64,000 nt of DNA from Clostridiaceae bacterium HFYG-1003. GTDB taxonomy: Bacteria > Bacillota > Clostridia > Clostridiales > Clostridiaceae. Shown here piece by piece: positions 43,987-52,983 of the stretch (position 1 is its first letter; every line of letters begins with the position of its first letter). The notes under the pieces were generated by a model. That model had not been told where the DNA came from. It ran no database searches and saw only the letters and a program-made list of their open reading frames with translations. Location: assembly GCA_024579835.1 (NCBI GenBank), contig CP102060.1, forward strand, positions 1,550,001 to 1,614,000, given 5' to 3'. Both the position numbers and the translations under genes were made by a program.

Positions 43987-44622
43987 TCAGCGAATAAAGT
44001 TCATGCGAACTTTCTTGACCGGCTCCGGAGCCGGTATCGTCTTCTTGCCTTCTTCAACCACCTGGAGCAGCCAGGCCATGTTCCGGCCCAGGATCTGCAG
44101 AGTCTGACTTCCTTCCGCATCCTGTCCGGCCTCGCCCGGAACGGCTCCATGAATCACGTTCCAGTAGTTAGCTCCTGGAACCAGCATCTCTGAGTAGAGC
44201 AGGTAGCGGTTGATCATGTCATAGGCGGGAACTCCGCCGGACCGGCGGACCGCAATGACCGGCGCTCCCACTTTATGCCGGAACAGGCCGCCGTTATTCC
44301 CGGAAACATAAAACGCACGATCCATGAACGATTTCATCTTGCTGGAAATCCCCGAAAAATGCGTCGGTGATCCAAACAAAATCCCATCGGCTTCTTTCAT
44401 CTTCTGAATCCAGAGATTGACATCATCTCCGGTCAGAACACAGCGTTCATCCCTGTTTTTCGCGCACATGCCGCAGGCGGTGCATTCCGCGATTTGCTGA
44501 GCCCCCACATGGATCAGTTCTGTTTCAATTCCCTGACTGGACAGTTCGGCCAGTGTCAGGTTCAACGCTTCATAAGTATTTCCTTCCCGTTTTGGACTTC
44601 CGTTAAACGCTACAACTTTCAT
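43987..44622 (-). CDS. Flavodoxin-fold FMN reductase / iron-sulfur flavoprotein-like
   Basis: A 211-residue NADPH-dependent FMN reductase family protein. FNGSPKREGNTYEAL (4-18) is the FMN-phosphate loop, and GSPTHFSGISSKMKSFMDR follows at about 84. CTACGMC near 47 resembles the cysteine motif of iron-sulfur flavoproteins from methanogens and clostridia, which transfer electrons, but only three to four cysteines are present. The start has a good GGGAGGAAC-type site. Confidence 0.83.
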   Translation of the reverse strand: MKVVAFNGSPKREGNTYEALNLTLAELSSQGIETELIHVGAQQIAECTACGMCAKNRDERCVLTGDDVNLWIQKMKEADGILFGSPTHFSGISSKMKSFMDRAFYVSGNNGGLFRHKVGAPVIAVRRSGGVPAYDMINRYLLYSEMLVPGANYWNVIHGAVPGEAGQDAEGSQTLQILGRNMAWLLQVVEEGKKTIPAPEPVKKVRMNFIR

Positions 44623-44865
44623 AGTTCCTCCCGAAATATTTATTTTTCATCTGATTGCTTCTAACAGTTCTTTCGCAATAATCTTATGATTCTATCATAT
44701 CGCATCCGATCAAAAAGAGACGATCCACCGAACGATTCTTCGTACTATTTCTTTGTCTGAATGACTCTACCGATGATGAGAACAGGATACTCCGTGTCTG
44801 TTTCATATCACTGATTCAGCTGATGGGGCTACAGCAGCTGCCAATCCCACAGATCAGTGCACATG

Positions 44866-45702
44866 TTAGTTCCGTCTCTCTCCGCCCATAAATGCCATCC
44901 AGTCGTCATAGATGCCCCTTAGTTCCTCATCCAAATAGCTCAAGGCGTTTTGTCTGAGGGGTTCCGGTACTCCATAATGAGCTTCAGCAATCCCTCCCGC
45001 AATGGCAGCCAAGGTGTCACTGTCCCCTCCCACAGAAATTGCCAGGCGAATGGCATCCTCAAAGGAAGAAGATTCCAGAAATGCCTGGATCGCCTGGGGA
45101 ACCGAATTCTGGCAGGTTACATCGAACTTGTAGCTGCTGCGGATCCCATCAATCGTGAAATCCAGGGGATAATACCGCTGGGTGATCTTGCTGCGAATCT
45201 CCTCTTTTGAAGCGCCCTGTCGGGCCAAATAAATCGCCAGCGCGGTGGCTTCCGCTCCCTTTAACCCTTCGGGGTGATTATGAGTCACTCGGGTGGCCGC
45301 ATTGGACCAGGCGATGACCTCGGATTCAGTATGTGCAAGATCCCCCACTGGACTGATCCTCATGGCGGAGCCATTGCCAAAACTATAATAGGGTTGCGGA
45401 TTCAAACTAAAGACCCAGTAGATGAACCGACCGCCGAAGCCGCAGTTGGGGTATTTGCGTCCCAGGGACTGCATCGATTTCACCGTTAGATTACTAAGCA
45501 GTTCCAGATAAGAATCACTCATTGGCTCTGCTCCTGCCTCAATATATTTCTGCGCTTCCATGATTGCCCGGGCTACTGCCAGGGTCATGATGCTGTCATC
45601 CGTTGCCTGGCACTCCGGAGTAAACAGCTCAAATTCCTTGCTCCGGTGGTTGTTGCGCTCAAACCTTGACCCGACAATATCTCCGATGATTGCTCCAATC
45701 AT
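44866..45702 (-). CDS. ADP-ribosylglycohydrolase family protein
   Basis: A 278-residue Mg-dependent hydrolase of the DraG/ARH family that removes ADP-ribose from proteins or small molecules. The metal motifs are readable: GAIIGDIVGSRFE at the start, TDDSIMTLAVA (about 34) and GGDSDTLAAIAGGIAEA (about 222). Size is normal. No ADP-ribosyltransferase or nitrogenase genes are nearby, so the target is unknown. GGTAGGAGAATG precedes the start. Confidence 0.9.
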   Translation of the reverse strand: MIGAIIGDIVGSRFERNNHRSKEFELFTPECQATDDSIMTLAVARAIMEAQKYIEAGAEPMSDSYLELLSNLTVKSMQSLGRKYPNCGFGGRFIYWVFSLNPQPYYSFGNGSAMRISPVGDLAHTESEVIAWSNAATRVTHNHPEGLKGAEATALAIYLARQGASKEEIRSKITQRYYPLDFTIDGIRSSYKFDVTCQNSVPQAIQAFLESSSFEDAIRLAISVGGDSDTLAAIAGGIAEAHYGVPEPLRQNALSYLDEELRGIYDDWMAFMGGERRN

Positions 45703-45892
45703 TCTCCTACCTCCGTATCGTTCGCCTGGTCTTTGGCACAGCCTGATTCTTATGAGTCTGACTGAGCAGGCTGATCGAGCCCGACTGGCGGCTATACCCT
45801 TAGAAAATCACGAACTCGCCAATGTGTCAACTCTTGCGGCTACCCAAAAGATCCGTTTCGTAAAGCCGTTCAATCCGATTAATCCAAATAAC

Positions 45893-45918
45893 CCTTATCA
45901 TCCTTATCATCCTTATCA
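45893..45918. repeat. 9-bp tandem repeat, about three units
   Basis: CCTTATCAT is repeated three times (the last one base short). The rest of the 45703-46047 spacer has only the terminator below. Confidence 0.7.
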
Positions 45919-45945
45919 AAAAACATTAGGGCTGCCTTGTATTGA

Positions 45946-45983
45946 AAAAGGGCTCTTCTGACACCAGTCAGAAGAGCCCTTTT
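45946..45983. terminator. Terminator of the helicase gene
   Basis: A 17-bp stem (AAAAGGGCTCTTCTGAC with its complement) carries A-tracts and T-tracts, so it can stop transcription from both sides. Confidence 0.93.
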
Positions 45984-46047
45984 CAGGTCATTATTCCATT
46001 TTGGTTCTGGGTTATGCACTCCACTGGGGTGTATTCTTCCGAATGTT

Positions 46048-47316
46048 CTATTGGCAGTGCGTTTTCTGCTGTTGTTTCCGAGTTCCTGCAGCTCTGGGCT
46101 GATTCTGAACCGGTGCTTTCGAGTTCTTTCTTGGGTTAGCCGGCCTCTGGGGCTCTGCTTTGACCGCAGGGGTCAGAACAACCATCGGATAGGGGTGGTT
46201 CTTCACTTCAGGAACCTTTTTGCCCATCAACTTTTCAATATCTTTCAAAAGCGGCTTTTCGTCGAAATCACAGAAAGAAATGGCTGTGCCTTCCAGACCT
46301 GCTCTTCCGGTTCGGCCGATGCGATGGATATAGGTCTCCGGAACATTGGGCAAATCATAATTGAAGACATGGGACAGCTCATCGATATCAATTCCGCGAG
46401 CCGCAATGTCAGTGGCTACCAGGACCCGGGTGACCCGGTTCTTGAAATTGCTTAACGCCGTCTGGCGGTTCCCCTGGGATTTATTGCCATGAATCGCAGC
46501 GGCTTTGATATTAGCCCGCTCCAGATCTTTCACGATTTTATCCGCACCATGCTTGGTCCGGCTGAATACCAGCGCAGAATCAATGGTTGGATCCTGCAGC
46601 AGGAGTTTCAGAAGTTCTTTCTTATTTCCCTTGTCAACATGGTATAAAACCTGCTGGACCGTATCAACGGCGGATGATACCGGGGTGACAGACACCTTTT
46701 CTGGCTTGACCAGGATGGAGTTGGCAATTTCCATGATATCCGGAGACATCGTTGCCGAAAACAGAAGGGTTTGCTTTTTTGCCGGCAACTGTCGAATGAC
46801 TTTCTTCACATCGTTCAGAAAGCCCATGTCCAGCATGCGGTCAGCTTCATCCAATACAAAGATCTCCAGCGCCTTCAGATTAATCAGCCCCTGACCAATG
46901 AGGTCGTTGAGCCGCCCTGGGGTCGCTACCAGGATATCAATTCCTGTTCGAAGCACCTGTTCCTGGGGAACCTGAGACACACCGCCAAAAATCACGCCAT
47001 AGGTGAGGTTCGTAAACTGGCCGTAGGTTCTGAAGCTGTCATAGATCTGGATGGCCAGTTCTCTGGTAGGCGTCAGCACCAGGGCTTTGATCGAACGGTT
47101 TCCTTTGCCGGATCCGCCTTTCTTTGACAGCAGCTGAAGCATGGGTACCGCGAATGCTGCTGTTTTGCCGGTACCGGTCTGAGCACAGCCCAGAAGGTCA
47201 CGCTGCTTTAAGATATGGGGTATCGCCTGTTCCTGAATCGGAGTGGGCGACTCGTACTTTTCTTTTTCCAGGGCTTTCAAAATCGGCCCTATTACATTTA
47301 ACTCTTTAAAATTCAT
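46048..47316 (-). CDS. DEAD-box RNA helicase
   Basis: A 422-residue RNA helicase. The motifs run in order: Q motif PTPIQEQAI (about 26), motif I AQTGTGKTAAF (about 41), LTPTRELA, LDEADRM (DEAD), SAT, VATDIAARGIDID and HRIGRTGRAG. A basic tail of ~50 residues (QRPANPRKNSK...) ends the protein. It resembles RhlE/CshA-type cold-shock helicases that help ribosome assembly and RNA decay. A long 5' leader with strong structure precedes it (47317-47500). Confidence 0.95.
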   Translation of the reverse strand: MNFKELNVIGPILKALEKEKYESPTPIQEQAIPHILKQRDLLGCAQTGTGKTAAFAVPMLQLLSKKGGSGKGNRSIKALVLTPTRELAIQIYDSFRTYGQFTNLTYGVIFGGVSQVPQEQVLRTGIDILVATPGRLNDLIGQGLINLKALEIFVLDEADRMLDMGFLNDVKKVIRQLPAKKQTLLFSATMSPDIMEIANSILVKPEKVSVTPVSSAVDTVQQVLYHVDKGNKKELLKLLLQDPTIDSALVFSRTKHGADKIVKDLERANIKAAAIHGNKSQGNRQTALSNFKNRVTRVLVATDIAARGIDIDELSHVFNYDLPNVPETYIHRIGRTGRAGLEGTAISFCDFDEKPLLKDIEKLMGKKVPEVKNHPYPMVVLTPAVKAEPQRPANPRKNSKAPVQNQPRAAGTRKQQQKTHCQ

Positions 47317-47407
47317 CTGATCTCACATTTCCTCCGCCGACACATAGTATTAATTGACAAACAAGCTTCCGGTGACGGCAGAGAGATGTTGTTGTTTGCT
47401 GGTAAAC

Positions 47408-47432
47408 CTCCTCCGGTGAAGTTCACCGAGGA
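47408..47432 (-). other. Structured 5' leader of the helicase gene
   Basis: On the minus strand CCTCGGTGA and TCACCGGAGG fold into a stable hairpin about 90 bases before the helicase ATG, immediately followed by a GGAGG-like stretch. A TATACT box is near 47446-47451 (minus). Long structured leaders are common in cold-shock helicases; that control is inferred. Confidence 0.45.
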
Positions 47433-47669
47433 TATAGACTAAGGTAGTATACCACATTTACAGGATACTTATTCTTTTTTATTTTTTGAACGTCCCTCAT
47501 TGCGCTTAGTCTGGAATTGCCCAACCTCTATCATCCCTTTCAGACCGCATTTCTTCTGTATCGCTTTCTGGTCCAATTCCGTTTTGACTGCTGATGTCCG
47601 TCAGCTTTGGTTTCACAATATCTCATCGCACATCGCAAGATTCAATAAGCGCTTCAGACGATCCGCTTG

Positions 47670-47781
47670 CAGAGATTCCGTCGCAGAGATTCGGTCCTGG
47701 AGAATCAGTCCTGGAGATTCAGTCCTGGAGATTCAGTCCTGGAGATTCAGTCCTGGAGATTCAGTCCTGGAGATTCAGTCC
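47670..47781. repeat. 14-bp tandem repeat, eight units
   Basis: Eight contiguous 14-base units end in five exact copies of TGGAGATTCAGTCC; the first three units are diverged. All three forward frames stay open through it because 14 is not a multiple of 3. It lies between the hydrogenase terminator and the helicase leader. Confidence 0.93.
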
Positions 47782-47822
47782 GAACCATCCAAAATGAAGC
47801 GGGCCATGAAACAGAAGAAATA

Positions 47823-47849
47823 ATCCCGCCGGGGATTGCCCGGCGGGAT
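47823..47849. terminator. Terminator of the hydrogenase gene
   Basis: ATCCCGCCGGG pairs perfectly with CCCGGCGGGAT around a 5-base loop, and the minus strand continues TATTTCTTC. Confidence 0.85.
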
Positions 47850-47877
47850 CTTGGTCTGGCATTATTTTCTGAGATCT

Positions 47878-50800
47878 TTAAAGATTCTCTTTAATGGTCC
47901 GATAGATATTGCTCAGTTTTCCGGACTCGATGACCTTTCCGTCCAAAGTCACATAAATCCCATCACCGGGATGATTCTCTTTCAGTCGGATGGTTCTGAC
48001 TCGGGCAAAGGCTTCCTTGTTCTCTTCCTTTATTTTCTTTGCCGTATGCTCATACAGTTCTCTGGAGCCTAAGGCAGCGCATTTGTCGCAGACACAGATG
48101 TCAAACTCACGGGTGATGAACGCGGAGTTGCTCTTGCGAACCACATTGCGTCCCAGCGTATCCCCTTTGACCTGAGTGTAATGAGTGTGCAGCAGCTCAT
48201 GAGCCAGATGAGAATTGGGATCTCCAAAGAAATCATGATACAGCTTCAGGATGTCCGGGTTGTCCTGCGACTTCCGGAATTTCGAACCTTTATCCGCATC
48301 CACAATCACCTGACCGCGCTGTTCCAGAGTTCCGACTTTTTTCGGGACCGGATGCCCGGCACCGGAAATGCAGCCGCCGGGGCATGCCATGATTTCAATG
48401 AGATCATAGCCGATTTCTTCACCGTCAGCCATTTTCTGAAGGATCGGTTCGGCATTGTTCAAGCCGCTGATGACGGCTACCCGGACCTTCATGCCGTTGG
48501 CCTCGATGGTCGTTTCCTTGACGCCGTCAAAACCTCTGATCTCCGTAAAATCGACATGATCCCCCAGGGGAACCCCCGACAGTTTCTCCACTGCCAGTCT
48601 CAAGGCAGCTTCCGCAACGCCGCCGGAATTTCCGAAGAGGATGCCGGCTCCTGTTCCGATCTTATACGGATCATCATAGTCCTGTGCGGAGATGTCCTCT
48701 TTTTCAATGCCTTTCATTTCAAGCATTTCGAGCAGTTCCAGGGAATTGATGACCGCATCCACATCCGGAACGCCATCCGGGGCGAATTCGGGGCGTTTGG
48801 CTTCATACTTCTTGGCAATGCATGGGACCACGGAAACAACGAACAAGTCTTTTTTGTCAATGCCGCTTACTTTGGCAAAGTGGCTCTTGATCGTCGCTCC
48901 CATCATCATTTGAGGAGATTTGCAGGTGGACAGATGCGGGATGATTTCCGGATAGCGGCGTTCCACGAAGTTTACCCAGCCCGGACAGCAGGAGGTGAAC
49001 TGAGGCATGACACCGCCGCTGGTTACACGAGTCAGGAACTCATTAGTTTCTTCCAGAATGGTCAGATCGGCGGCGAAGGCATTATCGAATACTTTCTTGA
49101 AGCCCATCCGTTTCAGCATGCCTGCCATAAAGGGGGTTGCCTGCTCTGCCGTTAAACCGTAGTGTTCGGCGACAATGGCTCGAACCGCCGGGGCGACAAA
49201 GCCAACCACCGTCTTGGTGGGATCATTCAGCGCGGAGAATACCTGGTCTTTTTCCGTCTTGTAGCTCAGCGCGCCGCAGGGGCAGGCATTGACGCAGTGG
49301 CCGCAGCTGATGCAGTCCGTTTCCTGCAGCGGCAGGCCGCTCTTGGTGCCAACGATCTGACGGCCGTCCCGAATGTAGAAGGTCAGAATGTCCGGACCTT
49401 CAACTTCTGCACAGGCAGCAATGCAGCGCCCGCAGGATATGCATTTATTATGATCTCTGGTGATGAAGGGATGATCCTCCACAATCGGGAAGTATGGCCG
49501 TACGTGTGCGGGTTTCTTATAGTGAATGCCATGCTCGGTTGCGGTATTCCGAAGGTTGCAGTCATACCGCTCCTTGCAGCCGCACTGCAGACAGCGGGCA
49601 GCTTCTTCCATAGCCTGTTCTTTTGTCAGTCCCAGTTCAACCTCGGTGTAGCTGGACTTTCTCCGTTCCAGATCGATGGTCGCGCCCTGAGTCCGGTTCA
49701 GCCGGGGCATTTCCTCAAATTCCCACTTGGGCAGGTCTTCCAGGGTTCCGCGGCTGCAGCTGAAATCCACGTCATGGGGTTTCACGTAGCCTTTCTCCAG
49801 GAAGCAGTCGATGGATTCCGCGGCGTGACGGCCGGCCGCAATGGCCTGAATCACCGTTGCCGGACCGGTAACGCAGTCACCGCCGGCAAAGATCTTGCGC
49901 TCGGATGTCTCAAAGGTTCTGCCGTTAACATCCACATCACCCCAGTTATTCAACCGGACCGGGAGGTCATTGTACAGGAATCTGGTATCCGTGGTCTGGC
50001 CGATGGCACCGATGACGGTATCCGCTTCAATGATGGTTTCACTGCCTTCAATGCGGATGGGGCGCCTTCTTCCCGAACGATCCGGTTCACCCAGCTCCAT
50101 CCGGATACAGTGCAGCAGCATTTTATCGTCTTTGGCAACGATTTTCTCCGGGGAAATCAGGAATTCCATCTTGACGCCCTCTTCGAGAGCTTCTTCAATC
50201 TCATAGGGCTCAGCCGGCATTTCTTCGCGGCTTCTGCGGTACAGAACCGTGACATTTTCCGCTCCGCTTCGGATCGCGGTTCTGGAACAGTCGATGGCTG
50301 TATTACCTCCGCCGATGACCACCACGTTCTTGCCGGTTTTCGTATCCAGACCCTTGGTGGTTTTCTCCAGATACTGGATGCCCATCCAGACACCTTCATA
50401 CTGAATCGGAGTGGCACCCCAGGAACCGATCGCCAGATACACCGCGTCAAAATCCTTCTGGAGATCCGTCAGGGTAATATGGGTTCCGACTTCCTTTCCC
50501 GTAATGATTTTGACCCCGAGGTTCCGGATCATGTTGATTTCCTTGTCGAGGGTTGCCTTGGGCAGCCGATATTCCGGGATGCCATACCGCATCATGCCGC
50601 CGGCATGGGGCTGACGCTCGAAGATCGTGACATCATGACCGTTGATCGCACTGTAATAAGCGGCCGTCATTCCGGATGGACCGGCGCCGATGATCGCGAT
50701 TCGCTTGCCCGTCGCGGGTTTGACTTTGGGCATATAAGGGCTTAAACCATCCAGGTCCAGATCTGCGACAAACCGTTTGACATTATTAATGGCTACCGGT

Positions 50801-51312
50801 GTATCGACCAGATTTCTCCGGCATTCTGCCTCGCAGGGGTGAGGACAGACACGGCCGCAGACCACCGGAAATGGATTCGTGGTCTTGATCGTTCTCAGGG
50901 CATCCGCAAAGTTGCCGGTTTGAGCATGGCGCAGATACTTCTGAATATCAACGTTGTCCGGACACGTATTGACGCAGGGAGCAACGCAGTCCGCGTTATG
51001 GTCTGACAGCAGCTGTTCCAGACGAATTTTCCGGTATGCGGTTAGTTTCTCGCTGGTTGTATGAATCACCATGCCTTCTTTCACCGGCGTCTGGCAGGAT
51101 TTCACTTCAACTTTATCCTCCCCTTCCCCCAGTTCCACGACACACAGCCCACAGTTGCCGTTGGCACGCTCCAGACGGATGTCGTAACAAAGGTGCGGCA
51201 CATAGATATCCTCCTGGGTCAGCGCCTGCAGGATGGTCAGATCCTCATAGACTTCTACTTCTCTTCCGTTGACATTCACTTTGATTCGATTTCTATTTAC
51301 AATTGATTTCAT
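47878..51312 (-). CDS. [FeFe]-hydrogenase fused to an NADPH:glutamate-synthase-small-chain (GltD) module
   Basis: A 1144-residue protein. In order: a 2Fe-2S ferredoxin domain (1-90), a GltD-type cysteine region (about 105-170), FAD/NAD(P)-binding GltD domains (about 200-510, with GAGPSGMTAAYYS and GGGNTAIDCSR), a CLQCGC segment (about 580), two 4Fe-4S motifs (CISCGRC and CISCGHC, about 627-670), and the H-cluster domain. H-cluster motifs are FTSCCPGW (about 772), VPCIAKKYE and EIMACPGGC (about 977), then the small-subunit domain. It should couple NAD(P)H and H2/ferredoxin. The usual Met of MPC is Val and GGG is SGAG. No HydEFG maturases are in the window. Confidence 0.9.
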   Translation of the reverse strand: MKSIVNRNRIKVNVNGREVEVYEDLTILQALTQEDIYVPHLCYDIRLERANGNCGLCVVELGEGEDKVEVKSCQTPVKEGMVIHTTSEKLTAYRKIRLEQLLSDHNADCVAPCVNTCPDNVDIQKYLRHAQTGNFADALRTIKTTNPFPVVCGRVCPHPCEAECRRNLVDTPVAINNVKRFVADLDLDGLSPYMPKVKPATGKRIAIIGAGPSGMTAAYYSAINGHDVTIFERQPHAGGMMRYGIPEYRLPKATLDKEINMIRNLGVKIITGKEVGTHITLTDLQKDFDAVYLAIGSWGATPIQYEGVWMGIQYLEKTTKGLDTKTGKNVVVIGGGNTAIDCSRTAIRSGAENVTVLYRRSREEMPAEPYEIEEALEEGVKMEFLISPEKIVAKDDKMLLHCIRMELGEPDRSGRRRPIRIEGSETIIEADTVIGAIGQTTDTRFLYNDLPVRLNNWGDVDVNGRTFETSERKIFAGGDCVTGPATVIQAIAAGRHAAESIDCFLEKGYVKPHDVDFSCSRGTLEDLPKWEFEEMPRLNRTQGATIDLERRKSSYTEVELGLTKEQAMEEAARCLQCGCKERYDCNLRNTATEHGIHYKKPAHVRPYFPIVEDHPFITRDHNKCISCGRCIAACAEVEGPDILTFYIRDGRQIVGTKSGLPLQETDCISCGHCVNACPCGALSYKTEKDQVFSALNDPTKTVVGFVAPAVRAIVAEHYGLTAEQATPFMAGMLKRMGFKKVFDNAFAADLTILEETNEFLTRVTSGGVMPQFTSCCPGWVNFVERRYPEIIPHLSTCKSPQMMMGATIKSHFAKVSGIDKKDLFVVSVVPCIAKKYEAKRPEFAPDGVPDVDAVINSLELLEMLEMKGIEKEDISAQDYDDPYKIGTGAGILFGNSGGVAEAALRLAVEKLSGVPLGDHVDFTEIRGFDGVKETTIEANGMKVRVAVISGLNNAEPILQKMADGEEIGYDLIEIMACPGGCISGAGHPVPKKVGTLEQRGQVIVDADKGSKFRKSQDNPDILKLYHDFFGDPNSHLAHELLHTHYTQVKGDTLGRNVVRKSNSAFITREFDICVCDKCAALGSRELYEHTAKKIKEENKEAFARVRTIRLKENHPGDGIYVTLDGKVIESGKLSNIYRTIKENL

Positions 51313-51837
51313 GAAATACGATCCCCCCGTAAAGATAATTCAAAAATGGGAAATGCAATAAACAGCAGGTCTTGCAGTGATTAAATCCTGTCCCGGCACA
51401 CTACACGAATCAAACAGAACTTTGAAACGACACCCTTATTTTTTAGTGTTTTCAATGCTTGTTAGTATTTTCTCCATGTCAACGTTTTCACAGTTTGGCA
51501 AAACTGGTGCTTAATCTTTCGTGAACTTGACTTAATTTACTCCATTCAGCTTCCGCGGCGGAAGCACATAAAAGGAAATTTGTCTTGTTATCACCTCTTT
51601 TTTGTGATGATATTTTCTATATGTTACTCCCTTGTTAAACCCTCTTCAACCATTATTTGAGCGTTCCAGTGAACGTTCACCTTTTTCAAAGCTTTCTCCA
51701 CAATCCAAAAGTCCAACGATCAGCTCCTGCAATTGTTAATTAAGAAACAGACCTTTTATGACACACCTCTTAAAATCCTTGGTTCTGTCTATGCCAGTCA
51801 AGCTGCAGCGAATATGATCCTCCGGGAAGAGAACTGG
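51313..51837. other. Long intergenic region upstream of the hydrogenase
   Basis: No supported gene in 51313-52041. The part nearest the hydrogenase is T-rich. At 51659-51680 TGAGCGTTC and GAACGTTCA form an inverted repeat with one mismatch that could be an operator. TTGTTAA-containing patches (about 51636 and 51738) recall Rex half-sites but neither is a full dyad. Confidence 0.4.
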
Positions 51838-51893
51838 AACGGAGTTAGCCAGAGCATCCGTTCTTATCGAGGGATGCTCTGGCTAACTCCGTT
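51838..51893. terminator. 22-bp perfect inverted repeat
   Basis: The arms 51838-51859 and 51872-51893 are perfect complements (22 bp) around a 12-base loop, with no T-tract on either side. It may act as a terminator for the DUF554 gene (ending 52042) or be a small palindromic element. Confidence 0.6.
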
Positions 51894-52041
51894 CGCTGTC
51901 TGACTCCACACCTGTGGCGCGAGGAAGCTCCGGACATGACGATTGCGGTTCGTGAAATGATCCGTCGACGCCGGACGCTCCCGGTTTGCATGGCTGCCCT
52001 GGATTCCTGTGGGTCAGGTCAGGCCTGAAACATGGCACCGG

Positions 52042-52758
52042 CTATTGGAAATACCCAAAGACCACTGCAATGACCACAGCCGGCAATGTATTGGCTACGC
52101 GAATTTGCTTCTCGCGAACCAGGTTCAAACCGACGCAGAGGATCAGGATGGAACCGACGAAGGACAGGTTGCTGATGGCCTGAGCCGGCAGAAAATCACC
52201 TGCAAAATATGCCAGTAGCGTGATGCTCCCCTGGAACAGGCCGACTGGTACCGCCGAGAAAATACTCCCTTTCCCCTGAGCTGCTGTCATGACGAAAATT
52301 ATGATCGCGTCAATGACTCCCTTGGCGACAAGCACCGAGTAATCACCGCTGACCCCGTCCTGGATCGAACCTATCACCGCCATGGCTCCGATACACACGG
52401 TACAGGAGGCGGAAACAAAGCCGGACATAAATCGATTGTCTTCACCACTGTGACTGATTCGCTTCAGCCAGTCACCGAACTGGAATACCTTATTCTCAAT
52501 TTGCAGGAGCTCTCCCATGACGGCTCCGCCGGCTAAGCTGATGATCATCATCATCGAACCGCTGGAGGTCAGCTTCCCGTCAACCACTGAAAGCATCTGA
52601 CTCAACGCGCCACCGATCCCCAGGATGACAACTCCGATTCCGGTCATCGTCAGTAATGTTTCCTGCATTTTGGACTTTAAGCGGTGTCCGATCAAATTTC
52701 CGACAATTCCCCCTGCCATGATGCCTATGACATTAAACAGTGTTCCTAACCCTCTCAC
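52042..52758 (-). CDS. DUF554 family membrane protein
   Basis: A 238-residue protein with about seven transmembrane segments. The opening GLGTLFNVIGIMAGGIVGN and the repeated small-residue motif MTGIGVVILGIGGAL are typical of DUF554 (YdfK/YqgA type). The function is unknown; transport is suspected. It stands alone. Confidence 0.85.
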   Translation of the reverse strand: MRGLGTLFNVIGIMAGGIVGNLIGHRLKSKMQETLLTMTGIGVVILGIGGALSQMLSVVDGKLTSSGSMMMIISLAGGAVMGELLQIENKVFQFGDWLKRISHSGEDNRFMSGFVSASCTVCIGAMAVIGSIQDGVSGDYSVLVAKGVIDAIIIFVMTAAQGKGSIFSAVPVGLFQGSITLLAYFAGDFLPAQAISNLSFVGSILILCVGLNLVREKQIRVANTLPAVVIAVVFGYFQ

Positions 52759-52943
52759 CTGTGGTCCTCGCCTTAAGCTGTTATTTTGCGATTTTCAAGG
52801 ATCGCAATCCGATTTCTTACCGTTTTATAATCCATGATATCATTAATGCCGTTGTCGACAACAAGGTCAGAACAAAATTCTGAAGCTCAGTGAAAAATTC
52901 AGACGCAACCCGATTTCGTCAGTTCAGCCACAGAATTAAGGAA

Positions 52944-52979
52944 ACCCAGCCGCTCCGGGTCTCCCGGTTCGGCTGGGGT
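52944..52979 (-). terminator. Terminator of the NapH-like operon
   Basis: ACCCAGCCG pairs with CGGCTGGG, just after the minus-strand stop at 52984; the minus strand continues TTTCCTTAATTC. Confidence 0.7.
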
Positions 52980-52983
52980 CTGA

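Noticed and set aside
48181-50745. Two long forward reading frames (324 and 527 codons)
   Set aside because: They are antisense to the hydrogenase, have no ribosome sites, and their composition mirrors its codons; they are shadows.
51620-51760. Rex operator upstream of the hydrogenase
   Set aside because: Only TTGTTAA half-sites are present; the second half does not match, so it was not listed as a site.
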